Notes: generated by a model from the letters alone, not told the origin. Counted from the stretch's first letter, positions 53,752 to 63,186 are shown. The stretch: DNA of 64,000 nt from Clostridia bacterium (GCA_017543285.1 JAFYGK010000020.1:1-64000), one strand, 5' to 3'. Numbers and translations are program-made.

Positions 53752-54402
53752 TCACCCCTCATAAGTAATTCTGATCTTAGGTTTGTCTGCTCCGGTGCGG
53801 ACGATGCGGCAGTAATCGCTCATGGATTCGCTGCGATCGGCGTCAAGCGCGATGGAATATCTACTGCCGGAGTTCACAGCTTCAATAAAGTCTTCATTCA
53901 GAGAGAACCATCCCGACTCACCGCGGGACAGCTTTATCACTGATGCTGCGCCGCCGAGATCCTGTCCCGTCCATGTACTTGGTTTTGCCGTATAATTATG
54001 CATTTTTAGATGAAGATTTGCTTTTCCGGCATTTCCATGTGTTGAGTTTTCCCTCTTTATGAATATTTCAACATTTGCGATCTCCCTGCGCGATGCGTCG
54101 GAATACATCTGATCGTCGAACCACATCAGACTTCTTCGGGCGCTTGAAACCGAGCCGTTCCATGTGCCCTGTATCAGAGAATCGGCATTAACCGACTGGC
54201 TGTCGCGGCTTCCGCTGTTCCAGTAAGTCTCGCCGTCTGTCATTTCATATGTAACGACGGTGTTTTCGGGTCGACCGAGCAGGTCGATCCATTCGTTACC
54301 GTCAAATCTTTTTGCCGTTGCGATATTCTGCCATGCTCCGTCGTATCTCTTTAGGCACTCTGAATAGCAAAATCCGTCTGTACTGTATCTTTGAACAGCC
54401 AT
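53752..54402 (-). CDS. Phage tail/baseplate protein, receptor-type
   Basis: A 216-aa protein with an N-terminal segment (AWQNIATAKRFDGNEWIDL) resembling tail-fibre spacer repeats and a beta-rich C-terminal domain (about 75-216) of the jelly-roll type. It probably binds a surface carbohydrate; this is inference from position. ATG at 54402 follows GGGAGCG. Confidence 0.55.
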   Translation of the reverse strand: MAVQRYSTDGFCYSECLKRYDGAWQNIATAKRFDGNEWIDLLGRPENTVVTYEMTDGETYWNSGSRDSQSVNADSLIQGTWNGSVSSARRSLMWFDDQMYSDASRREIANVEIFIKRENSTHGNAGKANLHLKMHNYTAKPSTWTGQDLGGAASVIKLSRGESGWFSLNEDFIEAVNSGSRYSIALDADRSESMSDYCRIVRTGADKPKIRITYEG

Positions 54403-54424
54403 ATAACGCTCCCTTCGACACATT

Positions 54425-55108
54425 CTACCAGAACCAGAGGTCGCCGGCGTTTGGAGAGGAGGGCTGATTCTGCTGCACATAGATTGACCTGCCGGAAATC
54501 CTGTCAGAGTTTTCCACGGTTCCGCAGATCAGTCCGTCTGCTCCTCTTACCACTATGCAGTTCTGCCTTGTGTCTTCAGCCGATTGCGGCAGAACATATG
54601 ACCCGGTGTCGCCTATGGCTGAGCCTGACGGGCCGAAGGAAATGAAACCGCACTTTTCGGGATCGGCGCGCAGATCGGTAACCGCGTTTTCGCCGAGCCT
54701 GTCGGTGTTTGCCTCTACAAATACGGAGGCCACAGCCATTTCGTATACCGTGGAGTTGCGCGTCAGTTCAACAGTCCCCTGTTTTCTAGTGAGCGTTATG
54801 GAGCGTTCTGAATTGTCCAGCCGAAGAACAATCAGATCTGTTCTTGCTGCGGACGACGTGGGGATGGTGAAATTGACGTCAGTCGGCTGGGTTCCGAAGC
54901 AGCCGTTTATGAAGCAGCTTCCGTTTCGCACGCTGACGGTCATATCCATCGCTCCTCTTGAAGGAACAAAGCTGCCCTGAGTTATTCCGTTTGGAATGAC
55001 AGACGCCAACAGCCTTGTCAAAAAGTACGAATCGTAGATCCTGTCATATTCCGGATTTCCGTTTTCATCGGTTCCGGTGACGACCGAGTCAAAAAATCCG
55101 CTGTACAT
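54425..55108 (-). CDS. Phage baseplate/tail structural protein
   Basis: A 227-aa protein starting YSGFFDSVVTG; with TDLIVLRLDNSERSITLTRKQG and an ending NAGDLWFW typical of tail-fibre-associated proteins. It begins directly at the stop of the Gp37-like gene, so the two are coupled. A role as adaptor between tail tip and receptor protein is inferred. Confidence 0.6.
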   Translation of the reverse strand: MYSGFFDSVVTGTDENGNPEYDRIYDSYFLTRLLASVIPNGITQGSFVPSRGAMDMTVSVRNGSCFINGCFGTQPTDVNFTIPTSSAARTDLIVLRLDNSERSITLTRKQGTVELTRNSTVYEMAVASVFVEANTDRLGENAVTDLRADPEKCGFISFGPSGSAIGDTGSYVLPQSAEDTRQNCIVVRGADGLICGTVENSDRISGRSIYVQQNQPSSPNAGDLWFW

Positions 55109-56137
55109 TTATCCATACATCCTTTCAATGTAACTGATCGTGGTCAAAAAGCCTTCGCCGAAGGACAGGTTAACACTGACCGCGCCGTTTTCGAAAATCT
55201 CCTCGGCTTCGGTTATGCGGCAATCGAGGCTGAGACCGAGCCTTGAGGATTGTATCGTGACAATATCCCCTAAATCAAAATCCGTGCGGTAGGCGCCTGA
55301 GCTTTCGGGGCATATCTCGCCCTCGAAGCTCTGGACAATCGAATACTGCGCCAGTTTTTCCCTGCCCCTGCGTCTGAGCAGCTCGAGATATCTTTCGTCA
55401 CTCATGTCGTCCTCCTGCTGTATGTCGCGAGCGTCAACATACAGCATTCGTCTTTCCCCGCCGTTTGAGCTGTCCACGACGACCCATTTGCGACGGTTCC
55501 CGGTACCCTGTCCGGCCACGACCGCGACGTTGCGGTAGTCCTTCGTCGAGTAGCTGTATTCGCAGGAGATGAGGTTTTCATAGTCCTCGCTGAAAATTAC
55601 GGGACTGACGCCCGAGCCGGACGAGCGGTCGGTTCCCTGCCAGACGGAGAAAACAAGCTGTCCGGCATCGTCCAGCTCGACCGAAAAGGAAAGCTGCTGC
55701 TCTGTGGACAGCATGCGCATATAGTCGAGCAGACCGTAGCCCGTGACCTGTCCGCGCTCGACGACAGTGCCGACGCCGCTGAGTTCGCCCGGCTCTATAT
55801 CGGTGTAGTTTTCAACGAGCTGGTGCAGCACCTCTTCGCCCGTTCCGGAAATCGGGAAGGTAGGATAGATGACCATGCGCTCGAAAATGCAGTCGGCCGA
55901 GCGTCCCTTTATCTGCAGCGATCCTTCACGAAAAACTACTGTTTCAACGACGAAGACACTGCTTACGCTGTCGCTGGCGCACATATACTCCGCCGCGCGC
56001 AGAACGGGAAAAAGCTCCGGCCTGCAATGAAGCTCAAACTGGTCGCAGTCGTAATAGCGGCGTCTTCGGATGAAACAGGTATAGTCGTCCACCACGGAGA
56101 TTATTTTGAATCCTCCGTCCAGAAAGTATAATTCCAT
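55109..56137 (-). CDS. Siphovirus Gp37-like tail protein
   Basis: A 342-aa protein with the pattern of Siphovirus ReqiPepy6 Gp37-like proteins: YYDCDQFELHCRP, FERMVIYPTFP and the repeated VVAGQGTGNRRKW. It corresponds in position to the tail-tip hub/endopeptidase protein (Tal) of other siphoviruses. ATG at 56137 follows CGGAGG; 13 bp after the distal tail gene. Confidence 0.78.
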   Translation of the reverse strand: MELYFLDGGFKIISVVDDYTCFIRRRRYYDCDQFELHCRPELFPVLRAAEYMCASDSVSSVFVVETVVFREGSLQIKGRSADCIFERMVIYPTFPISGTGEEVLHQLVENYTDIEPGELSGVGTVVERGQVTGYGLLDYMRMLSTEQQLSFSVELDDAGQLVFSVWQGTDRSSGSGVSPVIFSEDYENLISCEYSYSTKDYRNVAVVAGQGTGNRRKWVVVDSSNGGERRMLYVDARDIQQEDDMSDERYLELLRRRGREKLAQYSIVQSFEGEICPESSGAYRTDFDLGDIVTIQSSRLGLSLDCRITEAEEIFENGAVSVNLSFGEGFLTTISYIERMYG

Positions 56138-56150
56138 CTGCCGTCCTCCG

Positions 56151-56987
56151 TTAAACGCCAAGATAAAGCTGCTCGAAGCTGAGCGACGCGCTGAAGAATA
56201 TCCCGCCGTTTCCTCCGGATATCCTCACGCCCGTTTCACCCTGTCTGAGAGGGAAAAAGACAGAGCGTCTGTCCAGATACTGCAGGCATTTTTCTTCGTT
56301 GAGCCAGACGCCTTTTTTACCGGGTCTTGTGCTGAGCCGCAGCAGATCTCCGGTTGAAAAGTCGTGATCGAGCCGGACAAATTCGTCGGTTGACGTGTTG
56401 GTGACGGTAACGCTCTGAACAGGATCCCTGAAGCTGATGCTCAGATCGAAGCCGCAGGAAGCATCGCCGCTGTTGTTAACGGTGATCCTGTCGCGCTCGA
56501 CCCTTTTTCCGACCGTGAAGCCGTTCTGCGGCAGGGGGCAGACCAGGTGAAGCAGCCCGGTATCCTCGCTGAAGGAAATACCCGAGCCCGAGCAATCGCA
56601 AAAATAAGGATCGGGGCAGAGAAGGGTAAGCGACACGGTCTGAAGATGGAAGAGGGTGCTTTGCTTTATTCCGCATTCGGATATTATGCCTCTGATAGAG
56701 CGCTGCGTGTCAAAGCGGGTTACGGTAAGTTCAACCTCGCTGTGCGGGGAAAACAGCTTGATCATCTGGCGGCGAAGGCCCTCGTCGTTTGTCATGTCGA
56801 AGGATATGTCGATCTCGCGGGGCTGCATGCGGCTTTTTGTTATATAACCGCCGTCATACAGCGCGGACGAGGACAAACCAATGTCAAAATCGCAGCCGTC
56901 GAGTCCCGAAACGGAAATGAGCTTGTAAGGAAAGCTCCTGCCCGCCTCGATAATGTGACCGCCGCTTTTAAGTTTAATTTTCAGCAT
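56151..56987 (-). CDS. Distal tail protein (Dit)
   Basis: A 278-aa protein with the phage_tail/Dit pattern: GLDGCDFDIG at the N-terminus, REIDISFDM, and FHLQTVSLTLLCPDPYF in the middle. Dit forms the hexameric ring joining tail tube and baseplate. The binding site before the ATG is weak, and a 269-bp gap with no gene separates it from the tape measure. Confidence 0.8.
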   Translation of the reverse strand: MLKIKLKSGGHIIEAGRSFPYKLISVSGLDGCDFDIGLSSSALYDGGYITKSRMQPREIDISFDMTNDEGLRRQMIKLFSPHSEVELTVTRFDTQRSIRGIISECGIKQSTLFHLQTVSLTLLCPDPYFCDCSGSGISFSEDTGLLHLVCPLPQNGFTVGKRVERDRITVNNSGDASCGFDLSISFRDPVQSVTVTNTSTDEFVRLDHDFSTGDLLRLSTRPGKKGVWLNEEKCLQYLDRRSVFFPLRQGETGVRISGGNGGIFFSASLSFEQLYLGV

Positions 56988-57256
56988 ATTGTAAAACCGG
57001 TCCTTTCCGCGGATCAGGTGCGCGGCAGGATTGAGAACCGCCGCGCGTGACCCGCCGGCGAAAAAGAACGCCGAAATGATTTCTGAGCCGAAAAGTCATA
57101 TGAGAGGCAGCGCTTTGCCGGAACGCGCCGCAGCCGATGCAAAGCTGTGTTCCGCTGCGCCGCCGACCGTCCGTTCAACCTGTTCCGGCCGGGGATATTC
57201 GCTTAAAGACGCGGCCGCCGGAAGTCTTCGGCATGCGCGCCGCACGGCCGGACCGC

Positions 57257-57898
57257 TCAGTAAACGAGCGAAGCCTTTCTCGCGGCTCGCGCAATCTGAG
57301 ACGGTGAAACGGCAGGTGAATTGAAATTGAAGATCTGCTTTGTGTCGTAGCTGTTATAGCTGCTGTAGCTTCTGGAGGAGTATTCCGCCGGGGACGGCGC
57401 GGGCGAAGCATCCGAAACCGCGGAGCGAAGTCGCGAGGTCATTTTCCGCAGGGAATCGGCCATGTTTTTCTGCACTTCGCCCGACCGGCTGTCGAAGCCG
57501 GCCCAGACGCCCTTTGCCATGTTGGCGCCTATCATATCGCGGAACACCTTCGAGGGCGAGTTAATGCCCAGTTTCTTCTTTACCGAATTGACTATTCCGG
57601 TGAAAAAGGAGTTTATCCTGGCATACAGCCAGCCGCCGAGTGAGGCGACGCCGCTCCAGAAGCCGGAAACAATGCTGCCGCCGATACCGGCAAAACGCGA
57701 CGGAAGGGATGCGACCGCGGATATTACGCCCGAAGCGAACTTCCCGGCGCTCTGCGCGCCCGAAGCGATAAACCGCAGCCCGAAAACGGAAGCCGCTTCG
57801 AGCAGTCTTGAGAATATGCCGTCGAGAGAAAGGATGTCCTGCTGCAAATGGGAAAGCTCCAGCGAGGTATCTATTTTGATCGAGCCGTCATAGTTCAT
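57257..57898 (-). CDS. Miniature tape-measure protein
   Basis: A 213-aa protein. The middle (FSGIVNSVKKKLGINSPSK-like, then VFRDMIGANMAKGVWAGF, about residues 95-130) is the conserved C-terminal portion of siphovirus tape measures; before it lies a Gly/Ala-rich hydrophobic stretch (about 40-80). Usual tape measures have 600-2000 residues and set tail length; this one would give a tail near 30 nm. The tail end is Ser/Tyr-rich. AAAGGAGGTGATC before the ATG is a perfect site. Confidence 0.75.
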   Translation of the reverse strand: MNYDGSIKIDTSLELSHLQQDILSLDGIFSRLLEAASVFGLRFIASGAQSAGKFASGVISAVASLPSRFAGIGGSIVSGFWSGVASLGGWLYARINSFFTGIVNSVKKKLGINSPSKVFRDMIGANMAKGVWAGFDSRSGEVQKNMADSLRKMTSRLRSAVSDASPAPSPAEYSSRSYSSYNSYDTKQIFNFNSPAVSPSQIARAARKASLVY

Positions 57899-57903
57899 TT
57901 AGA

Positions 57904-58527
57904 TCACCTCCTTTGGTTTTTGTCTGCCTTTGCATGTCCGTCCGGCGGGTCTATGCGGATGCCGCCGCAGCAGCCGCCGTGCATCAGCACCCTTTCGAGT
58001 TCGCTGTCGGCGCGGTTTTCGGGCAGAGCGAAGGCGTGTTTCATGCTGTAAAGAAAGCTCCTCTGCTCGTCGGTCATATCCCTTGTTATTTCGGCTCTGC
58101 GCCAGCCGACGATCTTTGTGAAAAGACAGTCGTCTGACAGAGAGGAAAAAAGCGCCTGAAAGCTCCACCAATGAAGTCTCGCGGTGTGAAGGTCGATGCC
58201 GTACTGCTGCATAAAGGCGGCGTAAATATAGTCGGCGTCGCAATCGAAGCTGTAACAGCGCCTCTCGACTCCGCCGGGGCCTTCGCCGCCGGAGATTTCT
58301 TCTCCGCAGCGGTAAAACCACCCGATTCTCTCAAGCGCCGAATCCATGTCATCGGGTATTTCGGGATAATAGAGCCGCAGCGCGAAAAACGGCTTCAGCG
58401 ATTCGTCAACCTCGTCGTCCTCAAGCAGACGGCAGAGCAGGATACCGGTGCGAAAGCCGCTGTTTATGCGGTAAAGCCTGCCGCCTGCCTCGACGCATCC
58501 GGGCGGAGCCTTTGCAAGATCAAGCAT
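57904..58527 (-). CDS. Phage Gp15-family tail assembly protein
   Basis: A 207-aa protein of the Gp15 family of Streptococcus-type phages: YRINSGFRTGILLCRLLEDDE, FYRCGE and CYSFDCDADYIYAAFMQQYGIDL with HWWSFQALFSSL. It lies between the preceding chaperone and the tape measure, where a tail assembly chaperone is expected. It overlaps the upstream gene by eight bases. Confidence 0.8.
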   Translation of the reverse strand: MLDLAKAPPGCVEAGGRLYRINSGFRTGILLCRLLEDDEVDESLKPFFALRLYYPEIPDDMDSALERIGWFYRCGEEISGGEGPGGVERRCYSFDCDADYIYAAFMQQYGIDLHTARLHWWSFQALFSSLSDDCLFTKIVGWRRAEITRDMTDEQRSFLYSMKHAFALPENRADSELERVLMHGGCCGGIRIDPPDGHAKADKNQRR

Positions 58528-58861
58528 CGGGAACGGGAGAATATCTGCCGGTCAGCTGCTCGAAAAAATCCATTTGCTCCTCGACATAGGTGATAAACTT
58601 ATCAAGGCAGCGGACATATATCATCAGATCATAGTCATCACCGAATATTTCCTTTGCCTTCTGGCTGCCGAAAAGCTCCTCAAAAAAGCCGAAGATCAGT
58701 TTGCAGCTTTGAGCGACCGATTCTCCGGCCTCCTCCGGCCGGGCGCACTGTCTGAGGTTCCCTTTGATTTTGCTCAGACCCTGCTGAAATTTTTTGATAA
58801 AATCGGCGTTGAAGACGCTGAATTCAAGTTCAACGCCGTTGACGATAAGGCTATGCTCCAT
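58520..58861 (-). CDS. Tail assembly chaperone-like protein (DUF6673-like)
   Basis: A 113-aa helical protein beginning EHSLIVNGVELEFSVFNADF, with FGDDYDLMIYVRCLDKFI near the end. It is the first of the two proteins between tail tube and tape measure, the position of G/GT-type chaperones. GAGGAC lies six bases before the ATG at 58861. Confidence 0.7.
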   Translation of the reverse strand: MEHSLIVNGVELEFSVFNADFIKKFQQGLSKIKGNLRQCARPEEAGESVAQSCKLIFGFFEELFGSQKAKEIFGDDYDLMIYVRCLDKFITYVEEQMDFFEQLTGRYSPVPDA

Positions 58862-59366
58862 AGCTGTCCTCACTGAAGCTGACGGTTCCGGCCGACAAAA
58901 CAGCTCGGCCCTCGATCATGTCTCCTATGCCGAGAAGATTGCCGTTGCAGCCCAGCTCGCCGTCCTTTGCCGAAAACTCCGCAACCTCGACGCACACCCT
59001 GATTTTGCGTGCGTAATATGTGTTGGGCACGGGAGTCGAGCCCTGCATGACCGGTCTGTCGAGACTGACCATGACGTAATCGGTCTCGCAGTCGCCGCCT
59101 GTTTTCTGTTTTTCTCCGATGGAGCAGATATAATCGACGGCGCGTTCGCTTCTGATCTGATCGAGCTCGAAAGGAGCCGACCACTCGTAGCCGGAAACGG
59201 AGCTGGAAGCGGAGCGGTCGTTGACATATCGCCTGGATACCGTCTGCGCCGACGGCTTTTCATCCAGCACCCTTGCGCCCGCGCCGAGAAGAACGTAATC
59301 CTCTGCGCCGTTCGTGCCGACGTTGAGGTAGTTAGCCACCTCGCGCCTTTCACGGATTTTAGGCAT
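58851..59366 (-). CDS. Major tail (tube) protein
   Basis: A 171-aa protein of tail-tube size and position: REVANYLNVG, YEWSAPFELDQIRSERAVDYI and RKIRVCVEVAEF. The beta-sandwich that stacks in rings around the tape measure is expected. AGGAGGT precedes the ATG. It overlaps the next gene by 11 bases. Confidence 0.72.
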   Translation of the reverse strand: MPKIRERREVANYLNVGTNGAEDYVLLGAGARVLDEKPSAQTVSRRYVNDRSASSSVSGYEWSAPFELDQIRSERAVDYICSIGEKQKTGGDCETDYVMVSLDRPVMQGSTPVPNTYYARKIRVCVEVAEFSAKDGELGCNGNLLGIGDMIEGRAVLSAGTVSFSEDSYGA

Positions 59367-59473
59367 TGCGTTTTACCTCCTGTTAGGAAATTGCGGCCGT
59401 TTGACCCTGCATTCCGATGATTCGGACGCTTTAAACGGCCGGATTGCATACTATTTGTATAATAACTGGGAAT

Positions 59474-59893
59474 CTATACCGTTTGCAGATACCTCAGCCT
59501 GCATTGAATCTGGTATTTTGCGCTGTCCGCGCCCTCTTCGAGTATATAGACGGTGGAAAGCGGCGTAATGGACAGAGCCGTTTTTCCCTCTCCCAGATCG
59601 GGAAGACGGTCATCGGCAGCCGCCCTTTCCAGCCATTCGGACAGACTTTCAAAAAAACCGACGTTCTGCAGGTTCTGCAGCGTGTGCGCCCCGTAGCTTT
59701 CACGGGAGCTGACGGCGAACTGCAGCGAGCGCACCGAGCTGCCGTCCGGGTATTTTGTCACCACGCTGCCGCCCGGCATGCAGTCGACGGAAAACTGTCC
59801 GGCTCCGTTGCCGAGCCAGTCGGCGTTTACGTCCGAGCCGCTCAGCAAAGGGCAGGTCAGCATATAGTTGTAGAGCGAGGCGGAGACGCTCAT
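59474..59893 (-). CDS. Minor capsid / tail terminator protein
   Basis: A 139-aa protein with SLYNYMLTCPLL, SVDCMPGGSVVTKYPDGSSVR and QFAVSSRESYG, the pattern of Minor_capsid_3-type proteins that cap the tail tube. AAGGAGGTGATC precedes the ATG. Confidence 0.72.
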   Translation of the reverse strand: MSVSASLYNYMLTCPLLSGSDVNADWLGNGAGQFSVDCMPGGSVVTKYPDGSSVRSLQFAVSSRESYGAHTLQNLQNVGFFESLSEWLERAAADDRLPDLGEGKTALSITPLSTVYILEEGADSAKYQIQCRLRYLQTV

Positions 59894-59962
59894 AAGATCA
59901 CCTCCTTGAGGTTCATCGGCCTGTGAAAAAGCCGCGCAGGACGCTTTTTTCCGAACCGATGC

Positions 59963-60364
59963 CTATCCGGCCTTTCCGCCCATCTCAGCGGCAACGCCGG
60001 AGACGAGCGATTCAATATTCGCGGTCTTCATGCGTTCAAACCAGTACCGTCCGCGAAGAGGACCGAAACGGGATGTACCGGGATCACGCCCGCCGTAGTA
60101 CTGTCTTCCGGCATAGGGAACGCTGTATATCACAAGCCCCGAGCCTATGGCTGTTGCCGTATATCCGCTCGACAGCAGCCGGCCGGTCAGATAGGGGACA
60201 TAGGGCTCGCAGCGCCGCAGCACCTCGGAGTCGAGATAGCTTTGCGCCGAAAATATCCTGCCGTTGAGGATATCGCTCAGAACGGCCGGAAGATCCAGGC
60301 TCGCCATGCCGCCGGAGAATTTTACGGTGCGGAAGATACCGCCGAATGTGATTCTGTCAGACAC
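59963..60364 (-). CDS. Minor capsid protein (Minor_capsid_2/gp10-like)
   Basis: A 133-aa protein with EVLRRCEPYVPYLTGRLLSSG and VPYAGRQYYG, the usual signature of HK97 gp10-like connectors. It uses a GTG start at 60364 and overlaps the upstream gene by eight bases. Confidence 0.75.
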   Translation of the reverse strand: MSDRITFGGIFRTVKFSGGMASLDLPAVLSDILNGRIFSAQSYLDSEVLRRCEPYVPYLTGRLLSSGYTATAIGSGLVIYSVPYAGRQYYGGRDPGTSRFGPLRGRYWFERMKTANIESLVSGVAAEMGGKAG

Positions 60365-60725
60365 ACTGCACCTCGATATGCCGCATGCGAAGGCTGCCGA
60401 AATTCCTTTTGGCTACCGACAGTGCGGTCAGTCTTTCGGGAGAGGCGGCCGCCGCGCCATAGCCCTGTTCGTCTGCTGAAAAGGTACATTTGCCCTCGAT
60501 GATGACGTCGCCGTTTTCGGGACGAAACCCGTCGGGCAGGGAGGAGAGCGGAATAAAGATAACCGAGGATCTTGTCGGCGTCGAGCTGTCTTTCATTCCG
60601 CTGTTAATTATACCAGAAGTATCTCTTCGCTGAATCATTACCTTTGGTATAAAAAACCTCTCATATTTTACCTGTCCGGAAGCAAAGCTCCTGCGATACA
60701 CCGTGCAGCTTGAATTTGTTATCAT
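60357..60725 (-). CDS. Minor capsid protein (Minor_capsid_1-like head closure)
   Basis: A 122-aa protein with VKYERFFIPKVMIQRR and FRPENGDVIIEGK, matching Minor_capsid_1/head-closure proteins. CGAGGTG precedes the ATG. It is the second of three connector genes. Confidence 0.72.
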   Translation of the reverse strand: MITNSSCTVYRRSFASGQVKYERFFIPKVMIQRRDTSGIINSGMKDSSTPTRSSVIFIPLSSLPDGFRPENGDVIIEGKCTFSADEQGYGAAAASPERLTALSVAKRNFGSLRMRHIEVQCV

Positions 60726-60740
60726 AGGGTCACCTCGTTT

Positions 60741-61076
60741 TTACACCGCTCTGCTCATGAGTCCGGTTTTGAGCAGGTACGGCGCAACCGCTCTGCGCAG
60801 TTTCCCGCCGGCAGAGTTTTCGTCGCGGCTCATGTAGCTTACAGAGTAATCGCCTACGCGTTCGCTTTGTACCGCACCCTTTGCGTCCTCGCTGAAGCAG
60901 ACTTCCGCGGCGGCGCACACCGCCATATTTACCTCGTCCGTTCCTGCCTGCGACGCCCTGCCGCAGGTTATCATATCCACCAGCGCAGCGGCCCGTTTTT
61001 CACAGAAGCCAAAATCCTCCCGCGGAATGCGGTTTCCGCCGTATACGCCGGTATAATACTCATAATCGACCGTCAT
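60741..61076 (-). CDS. Head-tail connector protein
   Basis: A 111-aa helical protein (DYEYYTGVYGGNRIPREDF, AAALVDMITCGR, VNMAVCAAAEVC) in the place of the gp6/gp15-type adaptor that follows the capsid gene. ATG at 61076 follows AAGGAT; its start lies 4 bp past the capsid stop. Confidence 0.7.
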   Translation of the reverse strand: MTVDYEYYTGVYGGNRIPREDFGFCEKRAAALVDMITCGRASQAGTDEVNMAVCAAAEVCFSEDAKGAVQSERVGDYSVSYMSRDENSAGGKLRRAVAPYLLKTGLMSRAV

Positions 61077-61080
61077 ATCC

Positions 61081-62193
61081 TTAGCCCAGCACTCTGACGG
61101 CAAGCTCAGGATAAACCGTCTTGAAGCCATAGAGCACATCCATGGACATGCTTTCCTTCTTGTACTTCATGTCGTAGCCGTTGACCACTCTCAGCGAAAT
61201 GCCGTTATAGTTGGTCACATAGCTTTCCACGCCCGCCGGCTTTGCGAGGGGCCTTGTGACAAAGGAGAAGGCCATCGGATGGAAGGCCAGGTTTGCCGTG
61301 TGGGAGCCGACTATCGCAACTGAGGTGTTTGCCGAAAGCGCAGGCAGCGCGGGCGAAACGCTGACATTGGAAATGGCGTTGGAGGAAGCATCCGCCGTAT
61401 CGGCGGTTACAACATAGGATTTGCCGTCGATGTCGAGGATATCGCCCCTGATCAGTTTGCCGGTGAGGGTTGTTGCCGTCAGATTGAGCTTTGTCGCGCC
61501 TGCGGATACGTTGGACGCCACCTTGACGGCGGTTGCCGCTGTGACAGAGCTTACATGTTCTCTGACGCCCTGGGACATGTAGTTATCCATGCGGAAGACC
61601 CTGCCTATGGAGCCGTCCCGCAGAGCCTGCGTGGAGCCGCACTTTTCGGCGTTCACCAGAGCGTCGACGGTGGTGAGGGCGGCGTCGGCTTCAACGTCCC
61701 AGACGGCGCAGCGCGGAGCGACGGGAACATTGTTGCGGTTGAGGGCGGCTCTTACCTCGGCAAGAGCGCCGAGGGAGTTGGGCGTGGTTCCCGCGGTGCC
61801 GCAGTGATTGTAAACGTCCTTGTAAAGCTCAAGGCCGTCGGAGTTGATTTTGGCGGCGAGAGCGGCAGCCGCCGGCTCGATGAACTGACGGCCGATGTCG
61901 TCAATGCCGGTCGCGCCTTCGAGAGCCGAAATGTCGATGTCGACGGTGGCTATCTTGTTGAGCTGCACGTCAACGCTGTTTTCGACTATGTCCTGCGCCG
62001 TTGTGCCCTGGCTGGGGTCAAATTCCTTTGCTTCAAAGACGATGGGCTTGCGCACCCTGATGGTGTCGCCCAGCTTGTTTGAAAAGGCGTCGGAAAAATC
62101 CTTGTGGATGAGGTTGGGGAAAACGAGGTTTTCCATGAGTCGCGGAAGGGCTATTCTTGCTACTTCCTGAACCGAAATAAGGGAATTTGCCAT
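61081..62193 (-). CDS. Major capsid protein (P22 coat protein 5 type)
   Basis: A 370-aa protein with an N-terminal helix (ISVQEVARIALPRLMENL) and GDTIRVRKP, DISALEGATGIDDIGRQFI and NGYDMKYKKESMSMDVLYG, matching P22 coat-type HK97-fold proteins. An inserted domain (about 215-300, rich in Ala, Thr, Val) corresponds to the I-domain position. AAGGAGG precedes the ATG. Confidence 0.85.
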   Translation of the reverse strand: MANSLISVQEVARIALPRLMENLVFPNLIHKDFSDAFSNKLGDTIRVRKPIVFEAKEFDPSQGTTAQDIVENSVDVQLNKIATVDIDISALEGATGIDDIGRQFIEPAAAALAAKINSDGLELYKDVYNHCGTAGTTPNSLGALAEVRAALNRNNVPVAPRCAVWDVEADAALTTVDALVNAEKCGSTQALRDGSIGRVFRMDNYMSQGVREHVSSVTAATAVKVASNVSAGATKLNLTATTLTGKLIRGDILDIDGKSYVVTADTADASSNAISNVSVSPALPALSANTSVAIVGSHTANLAFHPMAFSFVTRPLAKPAGVESYVTNYNGISLRVVNGYDMKYKKESMSMDVLYGFKTVYPELAVRVLG

Positions 62194-62358
62194 GTTGTTG
62201 CCTCCTTATATATAAGTGTGGAAAGCCAAGCGAATGTGTCGGAGAAGCCGACAAACAGCTTCATCCGGCGCGGTTTTGCCGCGCCGCCTTCCCCGAAAAG
62301 GAAGACCCGGCGCAGCCTGACAAAGTCCGGAAGCCCTTCGAAGGAGCTTTTCCGGGCT

Positions 62359-62874
62359 TTATTTCTGTTCCGCTCTCCGCTCCATGATTCCATAGTATTC
62401 GCTGTCGGTCAGAGCCGAGTAGTCGAGCGGTGAGCTGTGCGAGTGCTCCATACCGCTGGACAGGCGCAGACCGGTGCGTTCGGCCGGAGCCTCGGCAGCG
62501 GCGCTGCCGAAAAGATACGGGCAGCCGGTCCTGAGGGATTCTATCTGCTCATCAAGACCGCTCAGACCGTTTTCGTCCAGCTTTACCGAATCGGGGTCTA
62601 TATGTGCTCTGACCGAAACAAGATCGAGCGCGCCGCTCCTCAGCAGCGCGAGGTCTATGGCGCTGCTCGTTTTAAGCGACTGTATTTCCTTTTCGTAGCC
62701 GGCTTTAAGCTGCTCGGCGCTGTTTCCGGCGTCGCAGACAGCTTTTTCGTATTCGCCGCGCGGCACGTATGAGCCGTCGGTCAGGTCGGCAAGCTCCATG
62801 CCTTTTTCGCTGATTTTTTCACAAAACTGCTCATAGCTGAGGGCTTCGTCGCTGAAGACGCTTTTCAGATCCAT
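62359..62874 (-). CDS. Phage scaffolding protein (GP20-like)
   Basis: A 171-aa acidic, helical protein: SYEQFCEKISEKG at the start, a coiled-coil (about 45-75) and KTSSAIDLALLRSGA, typical of Phage_GP20 scaffolds that sit before the capsid gene. It ends in MERRAEQK. AAAGGAGGTGATT precedes the ATG. Confidence 0.78.
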   Translation of the reverse strand: MDLKSVFSDEALSYEQFCEKISEKGMELADLTDGSYVPRGEYEKAVCDAGNSAEQLKAGYEKEIQSLKTSSAIDLALLRSGALDLVSVRAHIDPDSVKLDENGLSGLDEQIESLRTGCPYLFGSAAAEAPAERTGLRLSSGMEHSHSSPLDYSALTDSEYYGIMERRAEQK

Positions 62875-63186
62875 GCAATCACCTCCTTTGCGTTTATCGT
62901 GACGCGGGTTTAACGTAGCGCCCCGAAAAATCTTCGGATTTTCCGGGGGAGAGGAGAAGCGGCGGATTTCCGCTGAGCGGGCGAAAACGGGCGATATGAT
63001 GTTTCCGGCGGCGGCATGCGGCGCAGCGGCAAATCATCCGAACATGCTCTTGATAACCGGAAAGCCTCCGTGAGGTAATGATGATTTGCTTTTCCGCAAA
63101 CGCATGATTGCTCTGCCGCGCATAACACGTTCCTGCGTATCCCGTTTACCTTCGGCAGCGGAGCGGGCGCGCTTCGCGGCGCACGA
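62875..63186. other. Gap between portal and scaffold genes
   Basis: No gene recognised. In related phages a minor head (gp7-like) gene lies here. The stretch carries an imperfect 12-bp hairpin closed by a TTCG loop (62921-62948) and one TGATAAC word (63051). Confidence 0.6.
62921..62948. repeat. TTCG-loop hairpin in the phage module
   Basis: CCCCGAAAAATC, loop TTCG, GATTTTCCGGGG, with one mismatch. No T tract follows on the minus strand, so an mRNA-processing or stability role is likelier than termination. Confidence 0.6.
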
